A stretch of DNA of 64,000 bases from Streptomyces hundungensis (GTDB taxonomy: Bacteria > Actinomycetota > Actinomycetes > Streptomycetales > Streptomycetaceae): the NCBI RefSeq assembly GCF_003627815.1, contig NZ_CP032698.1, positions 3,286,001 through 3,350,000 of the forward strand, read 5' to 3'. Made by a program: the position numbers and the translations under genes. The notes beneath the pieces were generated by a model that was not told the DNA's origin, made no database searches, and saw nothing but the letters and a program-made list of their open reading frames with translations. This document shows, in pieces, positions 7,828 to 15,182 of this stretch (position 1 is its first letter; the number at the start of each line of letters is the position of its first letter).

Positions 7828-8631
7828 TTAGCTGGTGCGGCCGGGACGCAGCGGCTTCCGGGCCTCGATCAGGAAGCGTGTCGTGTGCGCGACGAAGGGG
7901 CCCTCGGTGCGGATCTGCTCGTCGAGCGCCTTCAACCGGTCGCGGTACTCCTCGACCGTGAAGCCGGGCACCATCCAGATCACCTTGCGCAGGAAGTAGA
8001 CGACGGCGCCGATGTCCAGGAACTCCGTACGCAGCTTCTCAAGCCGCAGATCGACCACTTCGAGCCCCGCGCTCTCCGCCTCCTTGCGCGCCTTGCCGGG
8101 GTCGCGGCCGCCGCGCACCTCCGGGGGCTGCGGCCCCAGGAAGTACTCGACGAGCTCGAACACGCTGGCCGGGCCCACCTGTTGGGAGAAGTAGGTGCCG
8201 CCGGGCGACAGGACGCGGGCGATCTCCGACCACCAGGTGGTGACCGGGTGCCGGCTGACGACCAGGTCGAAGGCGCCGTCGGCGAACGGCAGCGGAGGCT
8301 TGTCCTCGTCGGCGACGACGGCCACTCCGCGCGGGTGCAGCAGGCCCGTGGCCCGGGCGACGTTCGGGGGCCAGCCCTCCGTCGCGACGGCGAGCGGCGG
8401 CAGCTGGGGCACGGCGGCCAGAACTTCGCCGCCGCCGGTCTGGATGTCGAGGGCGGCGGTGGCCTTCGCCATCCGCCCGGCCATCGAACGGGCGTATCCC
8501 CAGGACGGCCGCTCTTCGGTGGCCCGGCCGTCGAGCCAGGAGAAGTCCCAGCCGTCGACGGAGACGGACGCGGCCTCGTCGATCAGTTCTTCGAAGGGGC
8601 GGTTGTTGTGGTTCCTGATGTTTCGGCCCAT
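7828..8631 (-). CDS. SAM-dependent methyltransferase
   Basis: A 267-aa class I methyltransferase-like protein. The glycine-rich SAM loop appears as LDIQTGGGEVLAAV (about residues 80-95), with an acidic motif II region after GVAVVADEDKPPLPFADGAFDLVVSRH, and motif IARVLSPGGTYFSQQVG typical of small-molecule methyltransferases. The C-terminal part RKVIWMVPGFTVEEYRDRLKALDEQIRTEGPFVAHTTRFLIEARKP matches the tail seen in this Streptomyces family. The substrate cannot be inferred. Start ATG 8631 gives MGRNIRNHNNRPFEELIDEA, a plausible N-terminus. It is divergent from the DUF192 gene with only a 46-nt promoter space. Confidence 0.8.
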   Translation of the reverse strand: MGRNIRNHNNRPFEELIDEAASVSVDGWDFSWLDGRATEERPSWGYARSMAGRMAKATAALDIQTGGGEVLAAVPQLPPLAVATEGWPPNVARATGLLHPRGVAVVADEDKPPLPFADGAFDLVVSRHPVTTWWSEIARVLSPGGTYFSQQVGPASVFELVEYFLGPQPPEVRGGRDPGKARKEAESAGLEVVDLRLEKLRTEFLDIGAVVYFLRKVIWMVPGFTVEEYRDRLKALDEQIRTEGPFVAHTTRFLIEARKPLRPGRTS

Positions 8632-8677
8632 GTTGCGGACCCTACGCGGCGGCCCCGTGAGCCACTACCGTTTATCC

Positions 8678-9052
8678 ATGGGCCGATGGAGGGACGGAAC
8701 GGGCGAGTTGAGCGTGCTCGACGGCGCCCACGCACCGGTACCGCTGGAGATCGCCGCGTCCTACCGGGCCCGTACGCGGGGCCTGCTGGGCCGTGACGGA
8801 ATCGAGGGGGCGCTCCTGCTGACCCCGGCGAGCAGCGTGCACACCTTCCGGATGCGCTTCGCGATCGACGTGGCCCATCTGGACCGCCGGCTAAGGGTGA
8901 TCGCGGTCCGCACGATGCGCCCGGGCCGCCTCGGCGCGATCCGGCCGCGCGCGCGGCACGTCCTGGAGGCGGAGGCGGGCGCGATGGCCGCGTGGGGCCT
9001 GCGGCCGGGCTGCCAGGTCGTCATCGCGGCGGGACAGGATCTCAGGACTTGA
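8678..9052 (+). CDS. DUF192 family protein
   Basis: A 124-aa protein with the DUF192 signature: RTRGLLGRDGIEGALLLTPASSVHTFRMRFAIDVAHLD, then VLEAEAGAMAAWGLRPGCQV. The family folds as a small beta-barrel-like domain of unknown function, often secreted in Gram-negatives; here there is no signal peptide, so it is cytoplasmic. ATG 8678 lies just downstream of a short divergent spacer and there is no strong Shine-Dalgarno, so a leaderless message is possible. Its last 11 nt overlap the end of the convergent lipoprotein gene. Confidence 0.8.
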   Translation: MGRWRDGTGELSVLDGAHAPVPLEIAASYRARTRGLLGRDGIEGALLLTPASSVHTFRMRFAIDVAHLDRRLRVIAVRTMRPGRLGAIRPRARHVLEAEAGAMAAWGLRPGCQVVIAAGQDLRT

Positions 9053-9797
9053 GCTTGGCCGCCTGTGCAACGGAGAGCTCGTCGGGAATGTGGGGCGTGT
9101 CGTCGCCGGCGACGTCGACGGCGTAGAACGTCACCACCGTCGTCCCGGTCCGCACCACCTGGAAGACCATCGGCACGGGGTCGCCCTGGGCCTGGCCCAT
9201 CAGCTCGTACGCGAGGGCCTCGTCGCCCGCTTTCGGCGCGGGCACCTCCTTGACCTCGGTGAACGACGACGGCTCCAGGTCGCCGCCCTTGGTGGAGAAC
9301 CCGTCGGCGCACGCCTCGATGGCGCTGCGGAGCCGGGGCAGCACCTCGGTCGCGCCGGAGGGATGGGCGCCGAGCACCTCGGTGACGACCATCTGGTCGG
9401 CCTGCCCCTCCTCGGTCGCGTTCACCAGGCGTCTGAAGACGGTCGCCGAGGGGGCCGGGTCGGGGGTGCCGTTGATGACGGACACGAAGGGCATGCACGC
9501 GGCCTTGTTGGTCCGGGAGCTGCCGGTGGGGGTGCCGCCTTCCAGCGGTTCGGCCGCGAAGTCCTTCACGTCGCCGGTCACCAGCGCGGCCGCCGCGAGC
9601 TGGTCCCCGGTGAGCGCCCCGGCGGCCGCCTTCACCGGCGCGGTACCACTGGCGCCGGGCGCGGCCGCGGTGTCCCGCACCGACCCCTGCGCCCCCGCAC
9701 CCTCCGTACCGCTCGGCCCGCACGCCGCCGCCGCGGCGAGGGCGACGAGACACACCCCAGCCGTCGCCGTACGACTCCGTACCAGCCTTGGCTTCAT
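9042..9797 (-). CDS. Putative lipoprotein of unknown function
   Basis: A 251-aa exported protein. From ATG 9797 the N-terminus MKPRLVRSRTATAGVCLVALAAAAACGPS is a lipoprotein signal peptide with a lipobox ending at Cys26. The mature part has an Ala/Gly/Thr-rich linker followed by a compact domain beginning LTGDQLAAAALVTGDVKDF, which resembles sensor-domain lipoproteins of actinobacteria in layout. It contains two cysteines spaced for a possible disulfide (about residues 108 and 163). Earlier in-frame starts would bury the signal peptide. The role is unknown, probably at the cell envelope. The 3' end overlaps the DUF192 gene tail to tail. Confidence 0.7.
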   Translation of the reverse strand: MKPRLVRSRTATAGVCLVALAAAAACGPSGTEGAGAQGSVRDTAAAPGASGTAPVKAAAGALTGDQLAAAALVTGDVKDFAAEPLEGGTPTGSSRTNKAACMPFVSVINGTPDPAPSATVFRRLVNATEEGQADQMVVTEVLGAHPSGATEVLPRLRSAIEACADGFSTKGGDLEPSSFTEVKEVPAPKAGDEALAYELMGQAQGDPVPMVFQVVRTGTTVVTFYAVDVAGDDTPHIPDELSVAQAAKLKS

Positions 9798-9959
9798 ACC
9801 CAGCACCGTAACAACCACTCCTGTGGATTGACTGGGTCCCGACCCACCCGTTACCGACCGACAGCGACCCACCCCGGCCACGCTCCCTCGGCTACCCAGC
9901 GACGAGCGGGACTAACGGGGGCTCATGACGGACGGACGGCGGTGCACGGACGGGCGGCG

Positions 9960-10168
9960 ATGCCCGTCTCCGAGTGGGAAGGCCACGACCCGCTGCCCCT
10001 CACCCTTGAGGAATTCGAAGAGGTCTGGAAGGCCGCCCGCCGGCAGAGGGAGGCCGCTGCGACGGGGGTCAGCCCGGGCCCTTCGAGCTCGATCTGCCGG
10101 ATCACCCAGCCCGTGGCATCGACCTCGAAGTAGAACCAGGTGTCTTCCTCGTCCCAGTAGCAGCGCAT
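9960..10168. pseudogene. Inverted, broken remnant of one small gene (two halves on opposite strands)
   Basis: On the minus strand from ATG 10168, the frame reads MRCYWDEEDTWFYFEVDATG then VIRQIELEGPGLTPVAAASL and then loses protein character. On the plus strand from ATG 9960, another frame reads MPVSEWEGHDPLPLTLEEFE then EVWKAARRQREAAATG. Both look like genuine protein. From memory they resemble the N-terminal and C-terminal parts of a single small Streptomyces family that normally reads CYWxEEDTWFYFE...EWEGHDPxPLT. The two halves meet near 10045-10075, as if half the gene had been inverted and the middle lost. This is inference; family membership needs a search. Confidence 0.45.
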
Positions 10169-10246
10169 GGCGGCGGCTCGGAATGCGTGGGCATGAGTGC
10201 TTGGCCCTCGATGGGTAGTGGCACTGAGCGGGGGCGCGTCCGAACC

Positions 10247-11779
10247 ATGCTGGACGATGGGGGCGTGCTGCCCTACGTCTATCGCGTCACCAAGTACGAC
10301 CCCGCCGACCGTGATGAACACGGCCACTACACCGGCGCCGAGGACACGGTCAGCGACCACGGCCAGGTCGAGGGTGCCTACCTTCGAGCCATCGCGGCGT
10401 TCGCCGCGGACACCGGCATCGAGCGCCTGGCGGTGCGCGAGCCCCAACTCCCGGCGCCCTGCCTGAACTTCGGGCTGGAGCCACCGATGGACGGCTTCGG
10501 GCTGGACGGTGTCTTCCCAACCGGGCCGGACGGTTTCCACGACGGTGCCGAGGTCTCGGTCGACACCGCGCTGGATCTCGTACGGGTCATGCTGCGCGAC
10601 GGTGGCGCCTGGTGTCGGCTGGAAGTGGAGGACACCTTCGCCGTGCACGTGGGCTGGGACCAGTACATGTACATAGGCAGCAGTCGGCCCTGTGAAACCG
10701 CCGTGGTCAAAGCCCGCGCGCTCGGGTTGTTCCCGGAGCGGATCGAGGCCTCTCCGTACGACTTCGAACCCGAGGACGAGGGCCCCCAGCGGCCGGCCGA
10801 CGACGAGTTCTGGGACCATCTGCGCTGGTCGATGCAGTGGGGCAACTCCAGAGTCCTGGAAGAGCAGTACGCCCACAACTCCGCGCGATGGCACCGCCTA
10901 ACCCCCGACACCATCGACACGGTCCGCGCCGGGCTCGCTCCCCGAGCCCGGCTGGGTGTCTGGCCGGACCTGTCCTGCGACATCGACGCGGTCCTCGCCA
11001 CTCTCCCGGCCGAGGGCCACGTCGAGTGTGTCTGGCAGGACAGGGAGGGGCGGATGCACAGCGTCGGCGCCGACGAGGACGAGTTCCCGGAGCTGTCCGC
11101 CCGTCTCTGCGACGCTTCCGCCGCGATGATCCTGCCCATGTACGCCGACGACCGCGTCCCGCTGCTCGCCGCGGTCATGCCCGACAGCGATGGAGTGGTA
11201 CGCGCCCGCTGGGAGATCGACTCCACCCCGAGCACCCGGAAGTGGGCCCTCCTCAAGACCCTTCAGCGAGGTGGGATCATCACCGGCCGGGTGACCCGGA
11301 TCGCCGATTTCTGGGTCACGTTCGTGCACATCGGCGGCGTCGAAGCGATGATCAACATCCCCGAGCTGTCATGGCGCCCCTTCAACCATCCCTCCGAGGT
11401 CGTTGCCGTCGGCCAGGAGATCAGCGCCGAAATCCTCGACGTCGACCCGATCCGCGAACGCGTGTCACTGTCGCTCAAAACCCTGCACGAAGACCCGATG
11501 CCACTGCTGACTGGGCTGATCGGCCAGACCGTCCTCGGCCGCGTCACCAAGCTCGTGCCGTTCGGCGTCTTCGTACGCATCGAGGAGAAGGAGAACGGCT
11601 TCGAGGGGCTGGTGCACAACACCGAACTGGGCGACGGACACCCAGACCATCCGCGGCTGGGCGTCCAGGTCGGCGACGCACTCCCCGTGAAGATCCTGGA
11701 CATCGACCCGGCCCGGCGCCGCATCACCCTCTCGCACCGGCAAGCGATCTCCCCCGGCCAGGACGAACCCGGCGCCTGA
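10247..11779 (+). CDS. Protein with two C-terminal S1 RNA-binding domains
   Basis: A 510-aa protein with an unrecognised N-terminal region of about 330 residues followed by two S1 domains. The first is at about 343-410 (GGIITGRVTRIADFWVTFV... ERVSLSLK) and the second at about 425-502 (GQTVLGRVTKLVPFGVFVRI... RRRITLSHRQA). The second is a textbook S1 fold; the first has a divergent RNA-binding face (DFWVTF). The N-terminal part includes DEHGHYTGAEDTVSDHG and WDQYMYIGSSRPC, the latter reminiscent of immunity- or substrate-sensing domains next to stalled-ribosome factors. Translation-related RNA binding is likely. ATG 10247 was taken; an earlier start at 10187 adds 20 residues unlike the rest. 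It is convergent with the OmpA-like gene. Confidence 0.75.
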   Translation: MLDDGGVLPYVYRVTKYDPADRDEHGHYTGAEDTVSDHGQVEGAYLRAIAAFAADTGIERLAVREPQLPAPCLNFGLEPPMDGFGLDGVFPTGPDGFHDGAEVSVDTALDLVRVMLRDGGAWCRLEVEDTFAVHVGWDQYMYIGSSRPCETAVVKARALGLFPERIEASPYDFEPEDEGPQRPADDEFWDHLRWSMQWGNSRVLEEQYAHNSARWHRLTPDTIDTVRAGLAPRARLGVWPDLSCDIDAVLATLPAEGHVECVWQDREGRMHSVGADEDEFPELSARLCDASAAMILPMYADDRVPLLAAVMPDSDGVVRARWEIDSTPSTRKWALLKTLQRGGIITGRVTRIADFWVTFVHIGGVEAMINIPELSWRPFNHPSEVVAVGQEISAEILDVDPIRERVSLSLKTLHEDPMPLLTGLIGQTVLGRVTKLVPFGVFVRIEEKENGFEGLVHNTELGDGHPDHPRLGVQVGDALPVKILDIDPARRRITLSHRQAISPGQDEPGA

Positions 11780-11963
11780 TCCGCGAGCCCGGCACCGGGA
11801 CGGCACGGAGCGTCGTCATCCGCTGTTTCCCGCGTTCCCGGCCCCCACACCGCGCACCCGACACAGAACCAGAGGGGACGGAAGACCCCACTCCGAGAGT
11901 GACGAGAGTGGGCCCGCTGACGCTCATGTCCCGGGCCCTACAGAACCGCGCCCGTGCCTCCGG

Positions 11964-12587
11964 TTAGCCGCCGCTGCCGCGGGTGAAGCTGACTTCCACT
12001 CGGCGGTTCTTCTTGCGGCCGTCCTCCGTCGCGTTGTCCGAGATCGGATAGTCCTCGGCATATCCGCGGATCTCGAAGGTCACCTCGGGTCCCAGGGACA
12101 GCGAGAGCGCCTTCTGGACGGCGTCGGCGCGCTCCTTGGACAGGATCACGCCGTGCTCGTGGGTGCCCAGGTTGTCGGTGAAGCCGAAGACGCGGACGCT
12201 GGTCTCCCTCTGCTTCTTGATCTCGGCGGCGATGCCCTGGATGCGGTCGTTTGCGTCGGACGACAGGGCCGCGCTGTCCATGGCGAACAGGACCTCCGCC
12301 TGGAGCGCGAACGTCACGTTGGTGTTGGTGTCCGAGCGCCGCTCCTCGCCGCCCTGGTCCTCCACGATCGCCTTGATGTCGAGCACCTTGGGCGCGGCCA
12401 GCGTGCCGCCCTCGGCGAGCTTCAGGTTCGGCGAGGTCCCGTCGACCTTCACCGACGGATCCGTCGTCGCCTCGGTGCCGGGCAGTGGGGGGCTGCTCGG
12501 CGTCCCGTCGGCGTACGAGGTGGTGGCGCCGGCCGTCAGGACGAGGGCGGCGACGATCGTCACGGCTGCGTGCCGGGTTCTGTTCAT
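11964..12587 (-). CDS. Secreted OmpA-like peptidoglycan-binding protein (end of Tad operon)
   Basis: A 207-aa exported protein with signal peptide 1-26 (TTSYA, then DGT), a Pro/Thr-rich spacer, and an OmpA C-terminal-like domain at about 92-205. The domain carries the peptidoglycan-contact pattern VFGFTDNLGTHEHGVILSKERADAV and KKNRRVEVSF. In a monoderm cell it cannot be an outer-membrane protein, so it probably anchors something to the wall. It starts 7 nt after the lipoprotein stop and is the last gene of the Tad run, which suggests it docks or guides the pilus through the peptidoglycan. That link is inference from gene position. Confidence 0.85.
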   Translation of the reverse strand: MNRTRHAAVTIVAALVLTAGATTSYADGTPSSPPLPGTEATTDPSVKVDGTSPNLKLAEGGTLAAPKVLDIKAIVEDQGGEERRSDTNTNVTFALQAEVLFAMDSAALSSDANDRIQGIAAEIKKQRETSVRVFGFTDNLGTHEHGVILSKERADAVQKALSLSLGPEVTFEIRGYAEDYPISDNATEDGRKKNRRVEVSFTRGSGG

Positions 12588-12594
12588 GGCGTGA

Positions 12595-13194
12595 TCACCC
12601 GGAGACGGGGACGGTCATGGTGGGGAAGGTCGGGAGCTGGAAGTCGACCTCCTTGCTGGTGGCGGGAGGGGCGGGGAACTGGGCGAAGAAGGGGACGGTC
12701 TGGCCCGCCTTCACCCCCACGATGCCCATCGTGCACAGGCACTTCCCGCCCGTGTCGCGCAGCACGTAATAGCGCTTCTTCCCGACCTTGTCGACGAGGG
12801 TCGCCCCGGCCACCGAGTCCCCGCTGGCCAGGACGTCCTTCTCGGTGCCGACCCAGCCGGAGGTGTCCACGAAGTTCTCGGTGCCGGGGTTCTTCAACTG
12901 GCCGGCCACCGTGACGAACCCGCCCGCGTCACGGCCCACGCTGTTGATGGTGAGGACGATTCCCCCCTGGCCCGTGGCTTCGGCGAGTTTCGTCGTCGGG
13001 CCCGGCTTCGGTGTCGAGGAACCCGGCTGCCCGCCGCCCGACGAGGTCGTTTTCGACTGCGAGTCACCGCCGGCCGTGTTCGACTTGTCATCCTTGCTGT
13101 CGCCGCCGCATCCGCCGACAGCCAACGCCAGGGCGACTGTCACAGCTGCCGCCACCGCGCCCCTACGGGCCCTCAACGTGCGCGGAACGCTCAT
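12595..13194 (-). CDS. Putative lipoprotein in Tad operon
   Basis: A 199-aa lipoprotein. From ATG 13194, preceded by AGGAAAGG, the signal peptide ends in the lipobox LAVGGC with Cys29. A disordered Ser/Gly/Pro/Lys linker to about residue 75 is followed by a beta-rich domain (IVLTINSVGRDAGGFVTVAG, then GQLKNPGTENFVDTSGW), similar in layout to DUF4352-like immunoglobulin-type domains. A CLC pair sits near residue 146 (GGKCLCTMG). Placed between the TadG-like gene and the OmpA-like gene at the operon's 3' end, it may form part of an envelope anchor. The specific function is unknown. Confidence 0.75.
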   Translation of the reverse strand: MSVPRTLRARRGAVAAAVTVALALAVGGCGGDSKDDKSNTAGGDSQSKTTSSGGGQPGSSTPKPGPTTKLAEATGQGGIVLTINSVGRDAGGFVTVAGQLKNPGTENFVDTSGWVGTEKDVLASGDSVAGATLVDKVGKKRYYVLRDTGGKCLCTMGIVGVKAGQTVPFFAQFPAPPATSKEVDFQLPTFPTMTVPVSG

Positions 13195-13224
13195 CGGTGC
13201 CTTTCCTCTGTTCGTCACTTGATG

Positions 13225-13878
13225 TCAGTCGACCAGTTTCACGCTGAAGATCTTCTCCAGATCCGGCATGGGCTCCACGGGCATGTCCTTGCCGTCGCAC
13301 GTGATCGTGACGGGAGGAGGCGTCGTGGCCGTCGGGGCCGGAGTCGGTGCGGCCGTCGCGGACGGCGTGGGCGTCGGCGTCGGACTGCCGCCGCCCCCCG
13401 TGCTCGGCGGAAGGGCGCACCGCAGCTCGATGAGCGCCGTCGCATCGGCGGTGCCGTGCTCCTCCTCGGTCCCCGGGATCACCGACTTGCCCACGGTGTA
13501 TTGGGTTTTGACGCCCACGGTGAACTTGTACTGGCCCACCCGCCCGGGGTGGGGCTCGAACGCCGAAAGGTCGGCGTGGTTCGCCGCCGCGAAGTCGACC
13601 GCCTCGGCGTGGGCCTCGGCGACGAAGGCGCCGTCCTTGAAGATGTCGTCGACACCGCCGGGTGCGGTGAGCGCCGCCAGCACCTTCGGGCCCAGCTCCT
13701 CACGGGCGCGCTGCGCCGCCGCGAGGGCCGCCGCGTCGGCCGCCCCCTGGGCGCCGTTGCGCGTCGCGGACGCCTGGCCGACCGCGAAGAAGGCGAAAGC
13801 GAGAAAGAGCAGGCCCGCCACCATCACGACATAGATGGGGAAGGCCTGCCCTCGGTCCTGGCGCAGGTTCGCGATCAG
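13225..13878 (-). CDS. TadG/TadE-like pseudopilin with Pro-Thr linker
   Basis: About 217 aa. The N-terminal motif RQDRGQAFPIYVVMVAGLLF, followed by a hydrophobic segment, is the TadG/Rv3654c-like Tad_G pattern. An Ala-rich region (QGAADAAALAAAQRAREELG) follows, then a soluble domain, and a Ser/Pro/Thr stalk near residues 160-190 before the C-terminus. No ATG or GTG lies at the expected start. The frame is open upstream but carries only shadow sequence, so I placed the start at a CTG (13878) whose CTGA overlaps the stop of the Flp-like gene. This implies translational coupling, and the start is uncertain by several codons. Confidence 0.75.
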   Translation of the reverse strand: MIANLRQDRGQAFPIYVVMVAGLLFLAFAFFAVGQASATRNGAQGAADAAALAAAQRAREELGPKVLAALTAPGGVDDIFKDGAFVAEAHAEAVDFAAANHADLSAFEPHPGRVGQYKFTVGVKTQYTVGKSVIPGTEEEHGTADATALIELRCALPPSTGGGGSPTPTPTPSATAAPTPAPTATTPPPVTITCDGKDMPVEPMPDLEKIFSVKLVD

Positions 13879-14141
13879 CCACCGGCCTTGATCTTGTCGA
13901 TCTGTTCTTTGATCTTGTTCGTGATGGACGTGCCGATCCCCGTCGCCATGATCCCGCCGATGATCGCCACCACCACCAGAATGATCCCCAGGTACTCGAA
14001 CGACGTCTGCCCCCGGTCGCTCCCCCCGGCCCGCCCCCGCGGCGCGTACCGGGCGCGGGCCCGGGCGACGGTCGTGTCCCGCCAGGCGTTGGCTCGCAGT
14101 TGTGCGGCGACGGCGGTCCTCAGCAGCGTGTCCTGCGGCAT
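13875..14141 (-). CDS. flp: Flp-type pilin subunit
   Basis: An 88-aa prepilin. After a basic leader of 44 residues, the cleavage site is G44|QTSFEYLG, with Glu at mature position 5 as in type IV pilins, followed by an uninterrupted hydrophobic stretch (IILVVVAIIGGIMATGIG) and a short Lys-rich tail. The mature pilin is about 44 residues, the usual size for Flp. ATG 14141 follows GGAGGAG at correct spacing; earlier in-frame ATGs (14168, 14189) lack one. The leader is longer than in most Flp pilins. It is predicted to be polymerised by the CpaF/TadB/TadC machinery encoded upstream. No prepilin peptidase gene is in the window. Confidence 0.85.
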   Translation of the reverse strand: MPQDTLLRTAVAAQLRANAWRDTTVARARARYAPRGRAGGSDRGQTSFEYLGIILVVVAIIGGIMATGIGTSITNKIKEQIDKIKAGG

Positions 14142-14251
14142 CTCGCGGGTCTCCTCCGGTTGCGGCATCGCGTACGTCACCGGGAACATAGGCCGGGGGC
14201 GCGGTGGCCGGGGAGGGTCCAGGGGCCCAAAGGCGGGCCCAAAGGGGGGAG

Positions 14252-15139
14252 TTACGCATGGCGGGTCACCCCCAGCCAGCGGGCGATCGCTTCGCTCCGG
14301 GTGGTGGTGCCCAGCTTGGCGAAGATGCGGTTGATGTGGTTCTTGACGGTCTTCTCGCTGATGAAGCACGTGGCCGCGATGTGCTGGTTGTTCATGCCCG
14401 CCGCGATCAACTCCATCACCTCGACCTCCCGCGAACTCAGCCTGAACTCTTCCCTGTTGCGCATGGACAGCCCCCGTTGCCCAGTTGAAGACTGTGCCAC
14501 AACCGGTTGCAGTTGCGAAAGGGATTCCGCGGAAATGGCCGGCTCCGGGTCCGGTTGGCCGCGTACGTGGGCCAGCAGGGCGTTCGTCGCCGTGGTGGTG
14601 AAGGCGGCCCGGCCCTCTCTCATTCCCCTTACGGCCGCGGCCAGTTCGTCCGCCGTGAACTCGCCGTGGACCAGATAGCCGCCCGCACCGAGCCGCAACG
14701 CCTCCCGTACGATCTCGCTCTCGCGGCTGTACGTCAGCATCATTACGGATGCAAGGCGCGCCAGGTGCGGCAGTGCGGTGAGGCCGTCGACGTCCGGCAT
14801 CCGCACGTCCAGCAGGATCACGTCCGGGCGGTGGCGCACCGCGGCCTCGTACGCCGCGCGGCCGTCGGCCGCCTGTGCGGCCACCTCGATGTCGTGCCGG
14901 CCGTGCAGCAGCGCGACGAGGCCGGCCCGGACGACCGGGTTGTCGTCCGCGACGACGATCCGCAGCGGACGGTGCGGGCGCACCGGGCCACCGCACGCCC
15001 CGGCGTCCGGATCCCGGCCGCCGTCCCCGATCCAGCCCGCCTCCGGGCCACCCTCCCGGCCGCCGTCCCGGCCCCCGTCCCGGTCGCGGACCGAACCGCT
15101 CCACTGCCGGTCCGGCCCGTACGCGAAGTCGTCCTGCAT
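14252..15139 (-). CDS. NarL/LuxR-family response regulator in Tad operon
   Basis: A 295-aa two-component regulator. A Gly/Asp-rich low-complexity N-terminus (1-55) precedes a receiver domain (about 59-175) with the acidic pair Asp65/Asp66 and phospho-acceptor Asp111 (ILLDVRMPDVDG). The C-terminal LuxR-type HTH (about 225-290) carries LSSREVEVMELIAAGMNNQHIAA and SEKTVKNHINRIFAKLG. The kinase gene lies immediately upstream in the same direction (43-nt gap), so the two form a pair. Sitting inside the Tad operon, it probably controls the pilus genes; another candidate target would be development. The region between receiver and HTH is unusually long (about 50 residues). Confidence 0.88.
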   Translation of the reverse strand: MQDDFAYGPDRQWSGSVRDRDGGRDGGREGGPEAGWIGDGGRDPDAGACGGPVRPHRPLRIVVADDNPVVRAGLVALLHGRHDIEVAAQAADGRAAYEAAVRHRPDVILLDVRMPDVDGLTALPHLARLASVMMLTYSRESEIVREALRLGAGGYLVHGEFTADELAAAVRGMREGRAAFTTTATNALLAHVRGQPDPEPAISAESLSQLQPVVAQSSTGQRGLSMRNREEFRLSSREVEVMELIAAGMNNQHIAATCFISEKTVKNHINRIFAKLGTTTRSEAIARWLGVTRHA

Positions 15140-15182
15140 GACGCCTCCCTTCCAGCCGTTTCACGAGGGTCGCACGGACGCG

